Source: Microbispora hainanensis (lineage in GTDB: Bacteria; Actinomycetota; Actinomycetes; Streptosporangiales; Streptosporangiaceae). From it: a DNA stretch of 64,000 nucleotides. Positions within the stretch are counted from its first letter, which is position 1; the number at the start of each line of letters is the position of its first letter. Below are positions 9,965 to 18,393 of the stretch, piece after piece. The position numbers and the translations under genes were made by a program. The stretch lies in assembly GCF_036186745.1 (NCBI RefSeq), contig NZ_CP108086.1, positions 4,712,001 through 4,776,000 of the forward strand, given 5' to 3'. The notes under the pieces are model-generated. The model saw only the letters and a list, made by a program, of their open reading frames with translations, had not been told where the DNA came from and ran no database searches.

Positions 9965-12736
9965 GTGGGTCGCTCATCGTACATCCGGAAAAAATTCGGT
10001 GTACTGGCTGGGTTGACAACCGCCGGCATCATCGTCTCTCTTAGCATTGTCGGCCAGGGGACTGCTGATTCCGCTATCGTCACCAGCCCGTCGCCAACTG
10101 TTCAGAAGGATGAGGTATCGACGGCAAAGGCAGCCGCTAAGGCTCGAGGATCGGAAGTGGAGATTACGTCCGCCAGGCGTGAAGACTCCACCCTCTATGC
10201 TCTCCCAGATGGCACCTTCCGAGTAGAAATGCACGCTGGCCCGATCCGGGTCAGCAGGAACGGTCAGTTCGTCCCCATCGACACTACGCTGGTCGAAGAT
10301 AATGGTGAGCTTAAGCCAAAGGCGGCTAAGTCCAACGTCTCGTTTTCTGTCGGCGGACCGGGTCCAGTTGTCCGGTTCGACGACGGGCACGGTCTTCGCA
10401 CAGTTGGATGGCCCAAGGCCCTTTCTCGCCCGCAGATCAGCGGCAATGAGGCCATCTATCGGAATGCTGTGACCGGAGGCGACCTGGTCCTCAAGGCAAC
10501 ACCGACCGGCTTCACCCAGTCGATCGTGCTACGTGAACGCCCGAAGAAGCCTACGGAGATTCGCATCCCCGTAGACCTCCCCCAGGGGCAGCAGTACAAG
10601 CTTTCGGCAGGCGGAAAGCTGCGGCTGACGGGAGCTAAAGATGAAACGCTGGCGACGGCCGGGCCCCTGCGCATGGCTGATGCCGGCGCCGAGCGTTCAC
10701 CCGATACGGGACACGTAGGAGACGTCCCAGGGAAGGTCGAGAAAACCAGCACCGGTACCGCACTGGTACTGCAACCCGACCAAACTTTCCTCGCCGACCC
10801 CGCAGTTCAGTACCCCGTCACGCTCACTACATCGTCCTGGGTGGGGGCGGGCCTGCAGGACGACGTGTTCGTGAGCAGCGACTACCCAAATGCTATCGGG
10901 GATGCGACCTGGCTGCACGCGGGCAAGTTCGGCAGCGGCAGCAAGACCGCACGGACGTACATCCGCTTCAATGCCGGGGGACCTCTTCGTGGAGCGAGGA
11001 TCCTCAACGCGGACCTACGCCTATGGAACTATAAGTCCAACGCATGCGGCTCCTCTGTCGGCTCGGGAATTCAGGTCCGACGTGTTACCAGCGACTGGAT
11101 GCAAAGCACATTAACCCTGTCTAATCAGCCTTCAACGACGACATCTGGCGCGATCACTCAGAAAGCTGCAGCCGGGGATCCCAACTGCGCCGAGGCGGAG
11201 CTCTACTACTCCATCGAGAACATCGTTCAGGCCTGGGCAGATGGTGCCTCCGACTACGGGGTCCAACTGCGGGCAGCAAATGAGTCGGACGCCACCAACT
11301 GGCGAATGTATCGCTCGTCGGAGAGCGCCGGAACTGGGCCGGTTCTGTTCATCAACTTTGAGACAGATGCACCGGATTCCGTCGACTTCACGCTGTTTGA
11401 CGGGTCGCCCACGGTTCCGCTGAATGGTACGGAATATGACTTCTCTTCCCTCTCAAGTGTCCCCGACATGTCAGAGGAGGACCTGACAGAGCTGGTAACC
11501 ACGGGACAGGTGACTCGAGAGCCGGTACTCGCCGACGACTCGGGCATCGAGTCGCCGATCGCCAGCGATCCCGAGGCGCATCCGCGCTATGACGAACCTC
11601 AAACGGGGGAGCCAACGGACGACGGCCCCACCCCGTCACCCTCACCTACCCCGCCAGCGACGGGATCCACGCTTAATGCCAACCCATCCTTCGAAGAGGG
11701 GATATCCCCCTGGTATCCATGGTGGGGGGACGATGAACTCACTCAGTCGACCGAACAGGCGCACGAGGGGGCGGCGTCAGCGAAGCTCTCGCTTGGAGCA
11801 CCGGAATGCTGCACAGGTATGGCGCAAGATCTTTCCGTGACGCCCGGTACTTATGAGATCACAGGGTGGATTCGCCCTGACGCGGATGCGACAGGTTTCT
11901 ACGGTGTCGATTGGTATGACGCCGACTGGAACTTCCTGGACTCCTCATCTGACTTCGGCGAGCTTACATCGGGTCGATGGCAACCGCTGCAGAGCGTCGT
12001 AGTAACTGCGCCGGCGGGAACGGCGAACGCCGTTCTGTGGACAGAGGCGGACTTTACGGATGAGTCTCTGCATACAGTATACCTAGATGACCTGCGAATG
12101 GCCCCTGTAGTAGGTGCGGCAGCTGCGCGCCAGGCTGCAGCGAGAAGGTCTGACGGTAAGGCTCCTCGGCTCCTCACGGAACTTCGGGACAAAGTCAAGA
12201 GGGATCACTCTGGCAGGGCAACTCAGAGAAGCACGGGCAATGCAGTCAATCACGAGCAGGTGAACACATCGCAGCTAGCGGCGGAACCCGCGGGCTCGTT
12301 CGACCTTCTCGCGTTTTGGCGAGACAAGGGCGGAAAGAAAATAAACTACCGAAAAGGATGGTTTGATCCGATCCTGGACAGAGGCTTCGGGCATATAAAG
12401 ATCACGCAGAAGCACAACCTCACCGTCACGGCAGCCTACTACATGACCAAGAGCCCGATACGAGGAATCCAGCAACCGGATTCAATCCTTGTGTCCAGAT
12501 TTCACTATCTCGCCACAGCATACGATAATCATTGCTCGGGTATTCTGCGGTGGAAGAGATGTAGAACCGTTCGCACTATGAACACAAGGACGATCGTTGA
12601 CTTCAACACAGAGCCGTGGAAGTATGCGGACACGTTCGGAGTAGTTACGGCATACTGTGAGGGGGTAACCTGGTGTCCGGACTGGGTAGGGGGCAACCCG
12701 GTCCACCCGATTCTACCAATTCCGTATAAGCCGTAA
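9965..12736 (+). CDS. Secreted DNRLRE-domain protein with unusual C-terminal domain (candidate polymorphic toxin)
   Basis: 923 residues from GTG at 9965, chosen because it gives a signal peptide (GRSSYIRKKFGVLAGLTTAG, hydrophobic core, cleavage near residue 38) and follows GGAGG closely; the frame is open to 9773, but that extension is not protein-like. Order: secretion signal; a beta-rich region common in actinobacterial surface proteins; a DNRLRE-type domain (about 285-470, TSSWVGAGLQDDVFVSSDYP to GPVLFINFE); a Pro/Thr linker; a carbohydrate-binding-like jelly-roll (about 565-715, NANPSFEEGISPW); a linker; and a compact C-terminal domain (about 778-923) with GFGHIKITQKHNLTV, VVDF-type strand and VVTAYCEGVTWCPDW. 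DNRLRE domains often precede toxin modules. Visibly lower G+C than the host genes. The next gene starts 9 bases downstream. Toxicity is inference. Confidence 0.6.
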   Translation: MGRSSYIRKKFGVLAGLTTAGIIVSLSIVGQGTADSAIVTSPSPTVQKDEVSTAKAAAKARGSEVEITSARREDSTLYALPDGTFRVEMHAGPIRVSRNGQFVPIDTTLVEDNGELKPKAAKSNVSFSVGGPGPVVRFDDGHGLRTVGWPKALSRPQISGNEAIYRNAVTGGDLVLKATPTGFTQSIVLRERPKKPTEIRIPVDLPQGQQYKLSAGGKLRLTGAKDETLATAGPLRMADAGAERSPDTGHVGDVPGKVEKTSTGTALVLQPDQTFLADPAVQYPVTLTTSSWVGAGLQDDVFVSSDYPNAIGDATWLHAGKFGSGSKTARTYIRFNAGGPLRGARILNADLRLWNYKSNACGSSVGSGIQVRRVTSDWMQSTLTLSNQPSTTTSGAITQKAAAGDPNCAEAELYYSIENIVQAWADGASDYGVQLRAANESDATNWRMYRSSESAGTGPVLFINFETDAPDSVDFTLFDGSPTVPLNGTEYDFSSLSSVPDMSEEDLTELVTTGQVTREPVLADDSGIESPIASDPEAHPRYDEPQTGEPTDDGPTPSPSPTPPATGSTLNANPSFEEGISPWYPWWGDDELTQSTEQAHEGAASAKLSLGAPECCTGMAQDLSVTPGTYEITGWIRPDADATGFYGVDWYDADWNFLDSSSDFGELTSGRWQPLQSVVVTAPAGTANAVLWTEADFTDESLHTVYLDDLRMAPVVGAAAARQAAARRSDGKAPRLLTELRDKVKRDHSGRATQRSTGNAVNHEQVNTSQLAAEPAGSFDLLAFWRDKGGKKINYRKGWFDPILDRGFGHIKITQKHNLTVTAAYYMTKSPIRGIQQPDSILVSRFHYLATAYDNHCSGILRWKRCRTVRTMNTRTIVDFNTEPWKYADTFGVVTAYCEGVTWCPDWVGGNPVHPILPIPYKP

Positions 12737-12745
12737 GAGGTAAGG

Positions 12746-13369
12746 TTGAGGATCGACGACAGACGCGACGGCGGTGCGCCGGATGTGGTAAAGTGCCTTC
12801 GGCTACTTTCTGAGGTGGCAGCACTACAGAAAGCTAATGCCGATATCGGCATCGGCATCGCGTCCATCGCTTTTCATGCACGGTATGCGACGCTGACCAT
12901 AGAACAGCCTGGCCGTAGCACAGTCGATGTCAGTGTCGATTACTCATCCTCCCGAGGGGAGGCCCTCTCTGATGCGCTCATTGGCGAGGGTTTCCCCGCC
13001 CGCCCTGTGCCGCGAGATGACGGAACTCTAGGGATGCCGTCGCCAGCGGATTCCGCTCTTCACAAGCATGCTTGGATCCTGAAGCAGATTGCATACGGTT
13101 CCGACCCCTGGACTGTTTATGGTCGGACATGGTCTGGGGAACTTATGGCCATCTGCTTTTCCCGTAATGGCTACACGGATGTCGTCTTCCGTATCGACGG
13201 TTATGAGCGAACGCTGACACTCTCCGTGTCGCACAGTGAAGACCCTGATCTCCTTATTGGCTTGAACTATTCAATGGTTGACTTGATAAGTCGTTATTGC
13301 GAGGGCCTCCACCATCTGAATGGGTTGGAGATCGGGGAAACTTCTGGAGGTGTGCGGGTGTTCATTTAG
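12746..13369 (+). CDS. Small protein downstream of the DNRLRE protein, candidate immunity protein
   Basis: 207 residues from TTG at 12746, with AGAGG five bases upstream and only 9 bases after the preceding stop, so the two are probably co-transcribed. No signal peptide and no membrane segment: a cytoplasmic protein of mixed alpha/beta character. I do not recognise the family. Its position directly behind a secreted multi-domain protein with a variable-looking C-terminus, its size and its low G+C fit an immunity protein, but that is inference from context only. Confidence 0.6.
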   Translation: MRIDDRRDGGAPDVVKCLRLLSEVAALQKANADIGIGIASIAFHARYATLTIEQPGRSTVDVSVDYSSSRGEALSDALIGEGFPARPVPRDDGTLGMPSPADSALHKHAWILKQIAYGSDPWTVYGRTWSGELMAICFSRNGYTDVVFRIDGYERTLTLSVSHSEDPDLLIGLNYSMVDLISRYCEGLHHLNGLEIGETSGGVRVFI

Positions 13370-13582
13370 TCAAAGTTGTCATCGATAACTGACTGTCCAT
13401 GCTATATCGCGGCGGCATTCCGCACGGGTCGCGGGGTCAACGAGGCCGGCGGTGGGGGAACGGTGACCGGCCACACAAGTTGGTGGGATGTGACCAAGTC
13501 GCCGCTTCCGTCCAGCCTTCTCGCGACGGCCGCAGATGATTCCGGTTGTGCCCGCGCCGTTTGCTGTTAACGAAACCTCTAG

Positions 13583-14982
13583 TACTCCAGTGACACTTCG
13601 CGATCTTCGCGGTTGAGGTGGCATGGGAACGGCCACCACGTGATCATTCGGAGTTTGTGAAGACATCTGAAGATCGCGTGATGGCCGTGGCCGACAGCGT
13701 AGACCCCGACCGCTGGATCGTCACCCTCAATGAGCTGATGGCGCGGATCGCGCACCGGTTCGGCCGCATCGAGCCACGTCGCGCGGCGAACGCCTACGTC
13801 CGGGGCCTGTTGTCCGGCGTCGAGCGGAAGAACTGCTGGAACCTGGCCGAACACGCCGGGCTGAACGGCCCGCAGAGCATGCAGCGCCTGCTGCGCACCG
13901 CGCGCTGGGACGCCGAGGCCGTCCGCGACGACGTCCGCGGCTACGTGAGCGAGCACCTCGGCGCGGGCGGTGTCCTGATCGTGGATGAGACCGGCTTCCT
14001 CAAAAAGGGCCTCCGATCGGCCGGCGTGCAACGCCAGTACACCGGTACCGCCGGCCGGATCGAAAACAGCCAGGTCGGCGTGTTCTTGGCCTACGCCACC
14101 CCGCGCGGCCGCGCCTTGATCGATCGCCGTCTGTACCTGCCCGAGCACTCCTGGCGGGCCGACCAGTCCCGCTGCCGCTCCGCCGGCGTCCCGGACGAGA
14201 TCGCCTTCGCCACCAAACCCGCCCTGGCCGCGCAGATGATCGCCGCCGCGTTGGACGCCGGGATCGACGCACCCTGGGTGACCGGCGATGAGGTCTACGG
14301 CCAAGATCCGCGCCTGCGCGCCCTGCTGGAAGCGCGGCAGGTGGGGTATGTGCTGGTGATCGCGGGCACGGCCCGCATCCGGTGCGAGGGCCTCGACTGG
14401 AAGGCCGCCCAGATCGCCGCGCACGTCCCAGATGCGCACTGGCACCGCTACAGCGCCGGGCGTGGCGCCAAGGGACACCGCTGGTACGCCTGGGCCTGGA
14501 CCCGCATCGACACCCACCGGCCCGGTCACCGGTGGCTGCTGATCCGCCGCAATCCGGTCACCGGGGAACTGGCTTTCTACCGCTGCTACGCACCCACCCC
14601 GATGCCGCTGGCCGCCCTGGTGCGCATCGCCGGCATCCGATGGACGGTGGAGGAGTCCTTCCAGGCCGCCAAAGGCCAGGTCGGGCTGGACCACTACCAG
14701 GTCCGCAGTTGGGACGGCTGGCACCGCCACATCACGTTGGCGATGCTCGCCCTGGCCTTCCTCGCGGCCCTGGCCGCCTCCCAGCCCGACGACGACCACG
14801 CGCATCTGCCCTTGACCATGCCCGAGATCCGCCGCCTACTGGCCGCCCTCACCCTTACCCGACACCGCCGCACCGAGGAGATCCTGCACTGGTCACACTG
14901 GCGACGCCGCCACCAAGCCACCGCCCGCCGATGCCACTACCAGCGCAGATCCCACCCATGATCTCAATGTGTCACTGGAGTA
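13583..14982 (+). mobile_element. IS701-family insertion sequence
   Basis: 1400 bp, terminal inverted repeats TACTCCAGTGACAC, flanked by perfect CTAG duplications (13579-13582 and 14983-14986), the typical IS701 target. One intact transposase gene fills it. The 213 bases before it (13370-13582) show no gene. Confidence 0.92.
13618..14961 (+). CDS. IS701-family DDE transposase
   Basis: Up to 447 residues. The DDE core is intact: GVLIVDETGFLKKG (Asp), WVTGDEVYGQDP (Asp) and IRWTVEESFQAAKGQVGLD (Glu within the family's E-x6-K motif). GTG at 13618 is the longest start; ATG at 13681 (MAVADSVDPDRW) is a plausible alternative. Length and motifs suggest an active transposase. Confidence 0.92.
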   Translation: MAWERPPRDHSEFVKTSEDRVMAVADSVDPDRWIVTLNELMARIAHRFGRIEPRRAANAYVRGLLSGVERKNCWNLAEHAGLNGPQSMQRLLRTARWDAEAVRDDVRGYVSEHLGAGGVLIVDETGFLKKGLRSAGVQRQYTGTAGRIENSQVGVFLAYATPRGRALIDRRLYLPEHSWRADQSRCRSAGVPDEIAFATKPALAAQMIAAALDAGIDAPWVTGDEVYGQDPRLRALLEARQVGYVLVIAGTARIRCEGLDWKAAQIAAHVPDAHWHRYSAGRGAKGHRWYAWAWTRIDTHRPGHRWLLIRRNPVTGELAFYRCYAPTPMPLAALVRIAGIRWTVEESFQAAKGQVGLDHYQVRSWDGWHRHITLAMLALAFLAALAASQPDDDHAHLPLTMPEIRRLLAALTLTRHRRTEEILHWSHWRRRHQATARRCHYQRRSHP

Positions 14983-15037
14983 CTAGGGCGATCCCCGCCG
15001 CCCTGCCCCCGCTGCTCGATTGTTCGTGGCCCTTGGT

Positions 15038-16428
15038 GGGACTGTACAAACAACGGTGTAACTCCTGATCAAGGAGACACCTGTGACGAGTACGGTGATC
15101 CAGCAGTCTGAGGCGCTGGACCTGGAGGACACCGCGGTGGCGCGGAAAGAGCATGAGGCGTCGGATCGTGAGCTGGTGGCCCGCCTGGTCGGCCAGGCCC
15201 GCGCCGAGGGGCTGGAGCTGGTCGGGGAGAACGGGCTGCTGGGCCGGCTGACCAAGCTGGTTTTGGAGTCGGCCCTGGAAGGCGAGCTGACCGACCACCT
15301 CGGCTACGACAAGCATGATCCGGCCGGTCGCGGCAGCGGCAACTCCCGTAACGGCACCCGGACCAAGACGGTCATCACCGACGTCGGGCCGGTCGAGATC
15401 GACGTGCCTCGGGATCGGGACGCCAGCTTCGAACCGAAGATCGTGCGCAAGCGGCAGCGGCGGCTGCCGGGTGTGGATGAGATGGTCATCTCGCTGGCCG
15501 CCAAGGGCCTGACCACCGGGGAGATCTCGGCGCACCTGGCCGAGGTCTACGGGGCGGAGGTGTCCAAGCAGACCATCTCCACGATCACCGACGCGGTGAT
15601 CGAGGGCATGGCCGAGTGGCAGAACCGCCCTCTGGATCCCGTCTACCCGGTGGTGTTCATCGACGCCATCCACGTCAAGATCCGTGATGGGCAGGTGGCC
15701 AACCGGCCGATCTATGTGGCGTTGGCGGTCACCGCCGACGGTGAGCGCGACATTCTCGGGTTGTGGGCCGGCGACGGCGGTGAGGGCGCCAAGTTCTGGC
15801 TGCACGTGCTGACCGAGATCAAGAACCGGGGCGTCGCCGATGTGCTCATGATGGTCTGCGACGGCCTCAAAGGGCTGCCGCAGGCCATCGAGCAGGTCTG
15901 GCCGCAGACCGTGGTGCAGACCTGCGTGGTGCACCTGCTGCGCGCTTCCTTCCGCTACGCCGCACGCCAGCACTGGGACGCCATCGCCAAGGCGCTGCGG
16001 CCGGTCTACACCGCCCCGACCGAGGCCGCCGCGCTCGAGCGGTTCGCCGAGTTCGCCGAGGTCTGGGGCGGCAAGTACCCGGCGATCGTGAAGTTGTGGC
16101 AGGACGCCTGGGCGGAGTTCGTGCCGTTCCTGTCCTTTGATGTGGAGATCCGCCGGGTGATCTGCTCGACGAACGCGATCGAGTCGGTCAACGCCCGGAT
16201 CCGCCGGGCGGTCAAGGCCCGCGGCCACTTCCCCAACGAGCAGGCCGCGCTCAAGTGCGTCTACATGGCCATCATGAGCCTGGACCCGACGGGCAAGGGC
16301 CGCAAACGCTGGATGAACCGGTGGAAGGCCGCCCTGAACGCCTTCGAGATCACCTTCGAAGGCCGACTGTCAGCAACCCGCCGCTAGAACAAACCGAAGC
16401 CGAGTTACACCGTTCGCTGGACAGGCCC
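15038..16428 (+). mobile_element. IS256-family insertion sequence, copy A
   Basis: 1391 bp with about 27-bp inverted repeats (left GGGACTGTACAAACAACGG..., right complementary GGGCCTGTCCAGCGAACGG..., both ending GTGTAACTC). The flanking octamers (CCCTTGGT and GACCGAGG) do not match, so no target duplication is visible. Confidence 0.9.
15083..16387 (+). CDS. IS256-family transposase, copy A
   Basis: 434 residues of a mutator-type (IS256) transposase: LTDHLGYDKH, NGTRTKTVITDVGPVEIDVP, VVFIDAIHVKIRDG (first Asp), MMVCDGLKGLP (second Asp) and CSTNAIESVNARIRRAVKARG (Glu region). Start is GTG at 15083 with AAGGAG about 8 bases upstream. Full length with an intact triad. Clearly a sibling, not a duplicate, of copy B: the N-terminal 60 residues differ at many positions while the core is nearly identical. 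Confidence 0.93.
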   Translation: MTSTVIQQSEALDLEDTAVARKEHEASDRELVARLVGQARAEGLELVGENGLLGRLTKLVLESALEGELTDHLGYDKHDPAGRGSGNSRNGTRTKTVITDVGPVEIDVPRDRDASFEPKIVRKRQRRLPGVDEMVISLAAKGLTTGEISAHLAEVYGAEVSKQTISTITDAVIEGMAEWQNRPLDPVYPVVFIDAIHVKIRDGQVANRPIYVALAVTADGERDILGLWAGDGGEGAKFWLHVLTEIKNRGVADVLMMVCDGLKGLPQAIEQVWPQTVVQTCVVHLLRASFRYAARQHWDAIAKALRPVYTAPTEAAALERFAEFAEVWGGKYPAIVKLWQDAWAEFVPFLSFDVEIRRVICSTNAIESVNARIRRAVKARGHFPNEQAALKCVYMAIMSLDPTGKGRKRWMNRWKAALNAFEITFEGRLSATRR

Positions 16429-16434
16429 GACCGA

Positions 16435-17828
16435 GGGTCCGTCCAGTCAACGGTGTAACTCGCGGCTGATTTCTTCTATCGCGAGGCCGGGGACAGCCGG
16501 CCTTCGAAGGTGATGGCGAAGGCGTTGAGGGCGGCCTTCCAGCGGGTGACCCAGCGTTTGCGGCCCTTGCCCGTGGGGTCGAGACTCATGATCGCCATGT
16601 AGACGCACTTGAGCGCGGCCTGCTCGTTGGGGAAGTGGCCGCGGGCCTTGACCGCCCGGCGGATGCGGGCGTTGACCGACTCGATCGCGTTCGTCGAGCA
16701 GATCACCCGGCGGATCTCGGCATCGAAGTTGAGGAAGGGCACGAACTCGGCCCAGGCGTCCTCCCACAGCTTCACGATCGCCGGATACCGGCTGCCCCAG
16801 GCCTCGGCGAACTCCATGAACCGCTCCAGCGCCGCCGCCTCGGTCGGGGCTGTGTAAACAGGCCGCAGCGCTTTGGCGATCGCGTCCCAGTGCTGGCGGG
16901 CGGCGTACCGGAAGCTGGCGCGCAGCAGGTGCACCACACAGGTCTGCACCACCGCCTGGGGCCAGACCTGCTCGATCGCCTGCGGCAGGCCCTTGAGCCC
17001 GTCGCAGACCACCATCAGCGCATCACCCGCACCGCGGTTCTTGATCTCGGTCAGCACGTGCAGCCAGAACTTGGCGCCCTCACCGCCGTCACCGGCCCAC
17101 AGGCCGAGGATGTCGCGTTCGCCGTCGACCGTCACAGCCAGGGCGACGTAGATGGGCCGATTGGCGACCTGACCATCGCGGATCTTCACGTGGATCGCGT
17201 CGATGAACACCACCGGGTAGACGGGGTCGAGCGGCCGGTTCTGCCACTCGGTCATGCCCTCGATCACCTTGTCGGTGATGGTGGAGATGGTCTGCTTGGA
17301 TACCTGCGCGCCGTACACCTCGGCCAGGTGCGCGGAGATCTCGCCCGTGGTCAGGCCCTTGGCAGCGAGCGAGATGACCATCTCATCGACGCCGGACAGG
17401 CGCCGCTGCCGCTTGGCCACGATCTTCGGCTCGAAGCTGGCGTCCCGGTCCCGCGGCACATCGATCTCGACGGGCCCGACGTCGGTGATCACCGTCTTGG
17501 TACGGGTGCCGTTCCGGGCGTTGCCCGTCTGGCTCGCGCCGCGTTCGTGCTTGTCGTAGCCGAGATGGTCGGTGAGTTCGCCTTCCAAGGCGGACTCCAG
17601 CACCAGCTTGGTCAGCCGGCCCAGCAGCCCGTTGTCGCCGACCAGCTCCAGGCCATCAGCGCGGGCCTGCTCGACCAGCTTGGCCACCAGTTCCTGCTCT
17701 GAGGCCTGCGGCTTCTTACGCGCCACCGCGGCGTCCTCCAGGTCATTCGTCGCTTCCGATGCCTGGATCACAGTAGTCATCGATGCGTTCTCCTTGATCA
17801 GGAGTTACACCGAAGACCGTACAGTCCC
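16435..17828 (-). mobile_element. IS256-family insertion sequence, copy B
   Basis: 1394 bp in inverted orientation to copy A, six bases away (GACCGA, 16429-16434). Ends are GGGTCCGTCCAGTCAACGG... and its partner GGGACTGTACGGTCTTCGG..., both ending GTGTAACTC. It interrupts the serine integrase gene at 17829; no 8-bp duplication is seen around it (CCGACCGA versus GTCGGCGA). Confidence 0.9.
16476..17780 (-). CDS. IS256-family transposase, copy B
   Basis: 434 residues, the same family and domain order as copy A (VVFIDAIHVKIRDG, MVVCDGLKGLP, CSTNAIESVNARIRRAV). ATG at 17780, preceded by AAGGAGAACGC. Differences cluster in the first 60 residues and in the loop after LGYDKH (ERGASQTGNAR here versus DPAGRGSGNSR in copy A). 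Apparently intact. Confidence 0.93.
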   Translation of the reverse strand: MTTVIQASEATNDLEDAAVARKKPQASEQELVAKLVEQARADGLELVGDNGLLGRLTKLVLESALEGELTDHLGYDKHERGASQTGNARNGTRTKTVITDVGPVEIDVPRDRDASFEPKIVAKRQRRLSGVDEMVISLAAKGLTTGEISAHLAEVYGAQVSKQTISTITDKVIEGMTEWQNRPLDPVYPVVFIDAIHVKIRDGQVANRPIYVALAVTVDGERDILGLWAGDGGEGAKFWLHVLTEIKNRGAGDALMVVCDGLKGLPQAIEQVWPQAVVQTCVVHLLRASFRYAARQHWDAIAKALRPVYTAPTEAAALERFMEFAEAWGSRYPAIVKLWEDAWAEFVPFLNFDAEIRRVICSTNAIESVNARIRRAVKARGHFPNEQAALKCVYMAIMSLDPTGKGRKRWVTRWKAALNAFAITFEGRLSPASR

Positions 17829-18176
17829 GTCGGCGAAGACCCGCCCGTCGCGGTAGGTGAAGGCTTCCACGAAGCGCTCGTAGTCGCCGGGACGGCGTGC
17901 CAGCCGGTCCTCAGCGACGATGACCACACCTTCTATAGGTGTCCCGTCCGCGAGGCGTCCGGCCCGCAGCGCCTTGACCATCGCCTCGAAGGCGTCGCGT
18001 ACGACGTTGGCCTTGGCGGCGGACTTGTCGTTGTCGGTGAACTCGTGGACGATCGTCCAGCCGAGCCGCCCGGCGGTCTCTCGGTTGACCTTGTGCTGAT
18101 CCTGTACGCCGTGCTCGTCTCCACGGCCGTCGGACGAGATGCGCGCGTACGAGACGACAGGGACAACCTCTGGCAT
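17829..18176 (-). pseudogene. Large serine integrase, N-terminal fragment
   Basis: About 116 residues from ATG at 18176, with a GAGGAGG ribosome binding site. It is the resolvase-type catalytic domain: VVSYARISSDGRGDEHGVQ (YARxS with the nucleophilic Ser), then VVIVAEDRLARRPGDYERF, which matches the D/E-RLxR motif. Large serine integrases continue for another 300-500 residues with a recombinase domain, zinc ribbon and coiled coil; all of that is missing. The frame runs into the inverted repeat of IS256 copy B at 17828. No remainder is found elsewhere in the window. Its position 40 bp from attR is what one expects for the integrase that inserted the element. Confidence 0.88.
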
Positions 18177-18204
18177 GGGGGCCTCCTCGAAGTTTGCACT
18201 CCGA

Positions 18205-18235
18205 GGAAGGTTCTAACCGTAGATGCCCCACTGGA
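18205..18235. other. attR: right junction of the integrated element
   Basis: Element arm GGAAGGTTCTAA, core CC (18217-18218), then host chitinase sequence GTAGATGCCCCACTGG. On the minus strand the chitinase frame crosses the junction as ATC TAC GGT TAG, so the insertion adds an immediate stop. Confidence 0.8.
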
Positions 18236-18350
18236 TGAAGTAGGCCACCCGCTTGTAGCGGTCTCCGTCGCCGGTGGTGGCCTGGGCCGCTGACGGCGCT
18301 AATCCGGCCGCCAGGGTGGCGGCGACCGCCGCGGCGAGAGTCCTTCTCAT
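18217..18350 (-). pseudogene. GH18 chitinase, N-terminal part of the interrupted gene
   Basis: ATG at 18350 behind TTGGAGG. The 44 codons encode a signal peptide (MRRTLAAAVAATLAAGLAPS, Ala-rich core, AQA-type cleavage) and the first barrel strand YKRVAYFIQWGIYG, then the reading frame is cut at the attR core. Its continuation RNYHVKD... is at 7058 downwards. Before the insertion this was a 419-residue secreted chitinase with a GH18 domain and no obvious carbohydrate-binding module. Confidence 0.9.
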
Positions 18351-18380
18351 GAGCACGCCGGCCTCCAAAGCGCTTTTTAT

Positions 18381-18393
18381 AGGAAAGTTTCCT
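18381..18393. promoter_or_regulatory. Palindrome upstream of the chitinase start
   Basis: AGGAAA-G-TTTCCT, perfect 6-bp arms, 31 bases upstream of the chitinase ATG and inside an AT-rich patch (TTTTTATAGG...CCTGTAAATT). Similar AGGAAAGTTTCCT palindromes occur before secreted hydrolase genes of actinobacteria, from memory including chitosanase genes. The likely role is an operator for substrate-controlled repression. Confidence 0.55.

Larger units (their letters stand above)
7061..18218. mobile_element. Serine-integrase-type integrated element inside a chitinase gene, degraded
   Basis: An 11,158-bp insertion separates the two halves of one chitinase gene. Both junctions share a CC core (7059-7060 and 18217-18218). 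The element arms next to the cores, CTAGTACCTCC on the left and GGAAGGTTCTAA on the right, form an imperfect inverted repeat, as expected for attP of a large serine integrase. The start of such an integrase lies 40 bp inside the right end. Content: a 34-codon open frame, an IS630 element broken by an IS5 element, a DNRLRE protein with a putative immunity partner, an IS701 element, two IS256 elements and an integrase fragment. The integrase is truncated by IS256, so the element should be unable to excise by itself. Confidence 0.85.

Noticed and set aside
15038..17828. Composite transposon formed by the two IS256 copies
   Set aside because: They lie six bases apart with no cargo and no matching target duplications.
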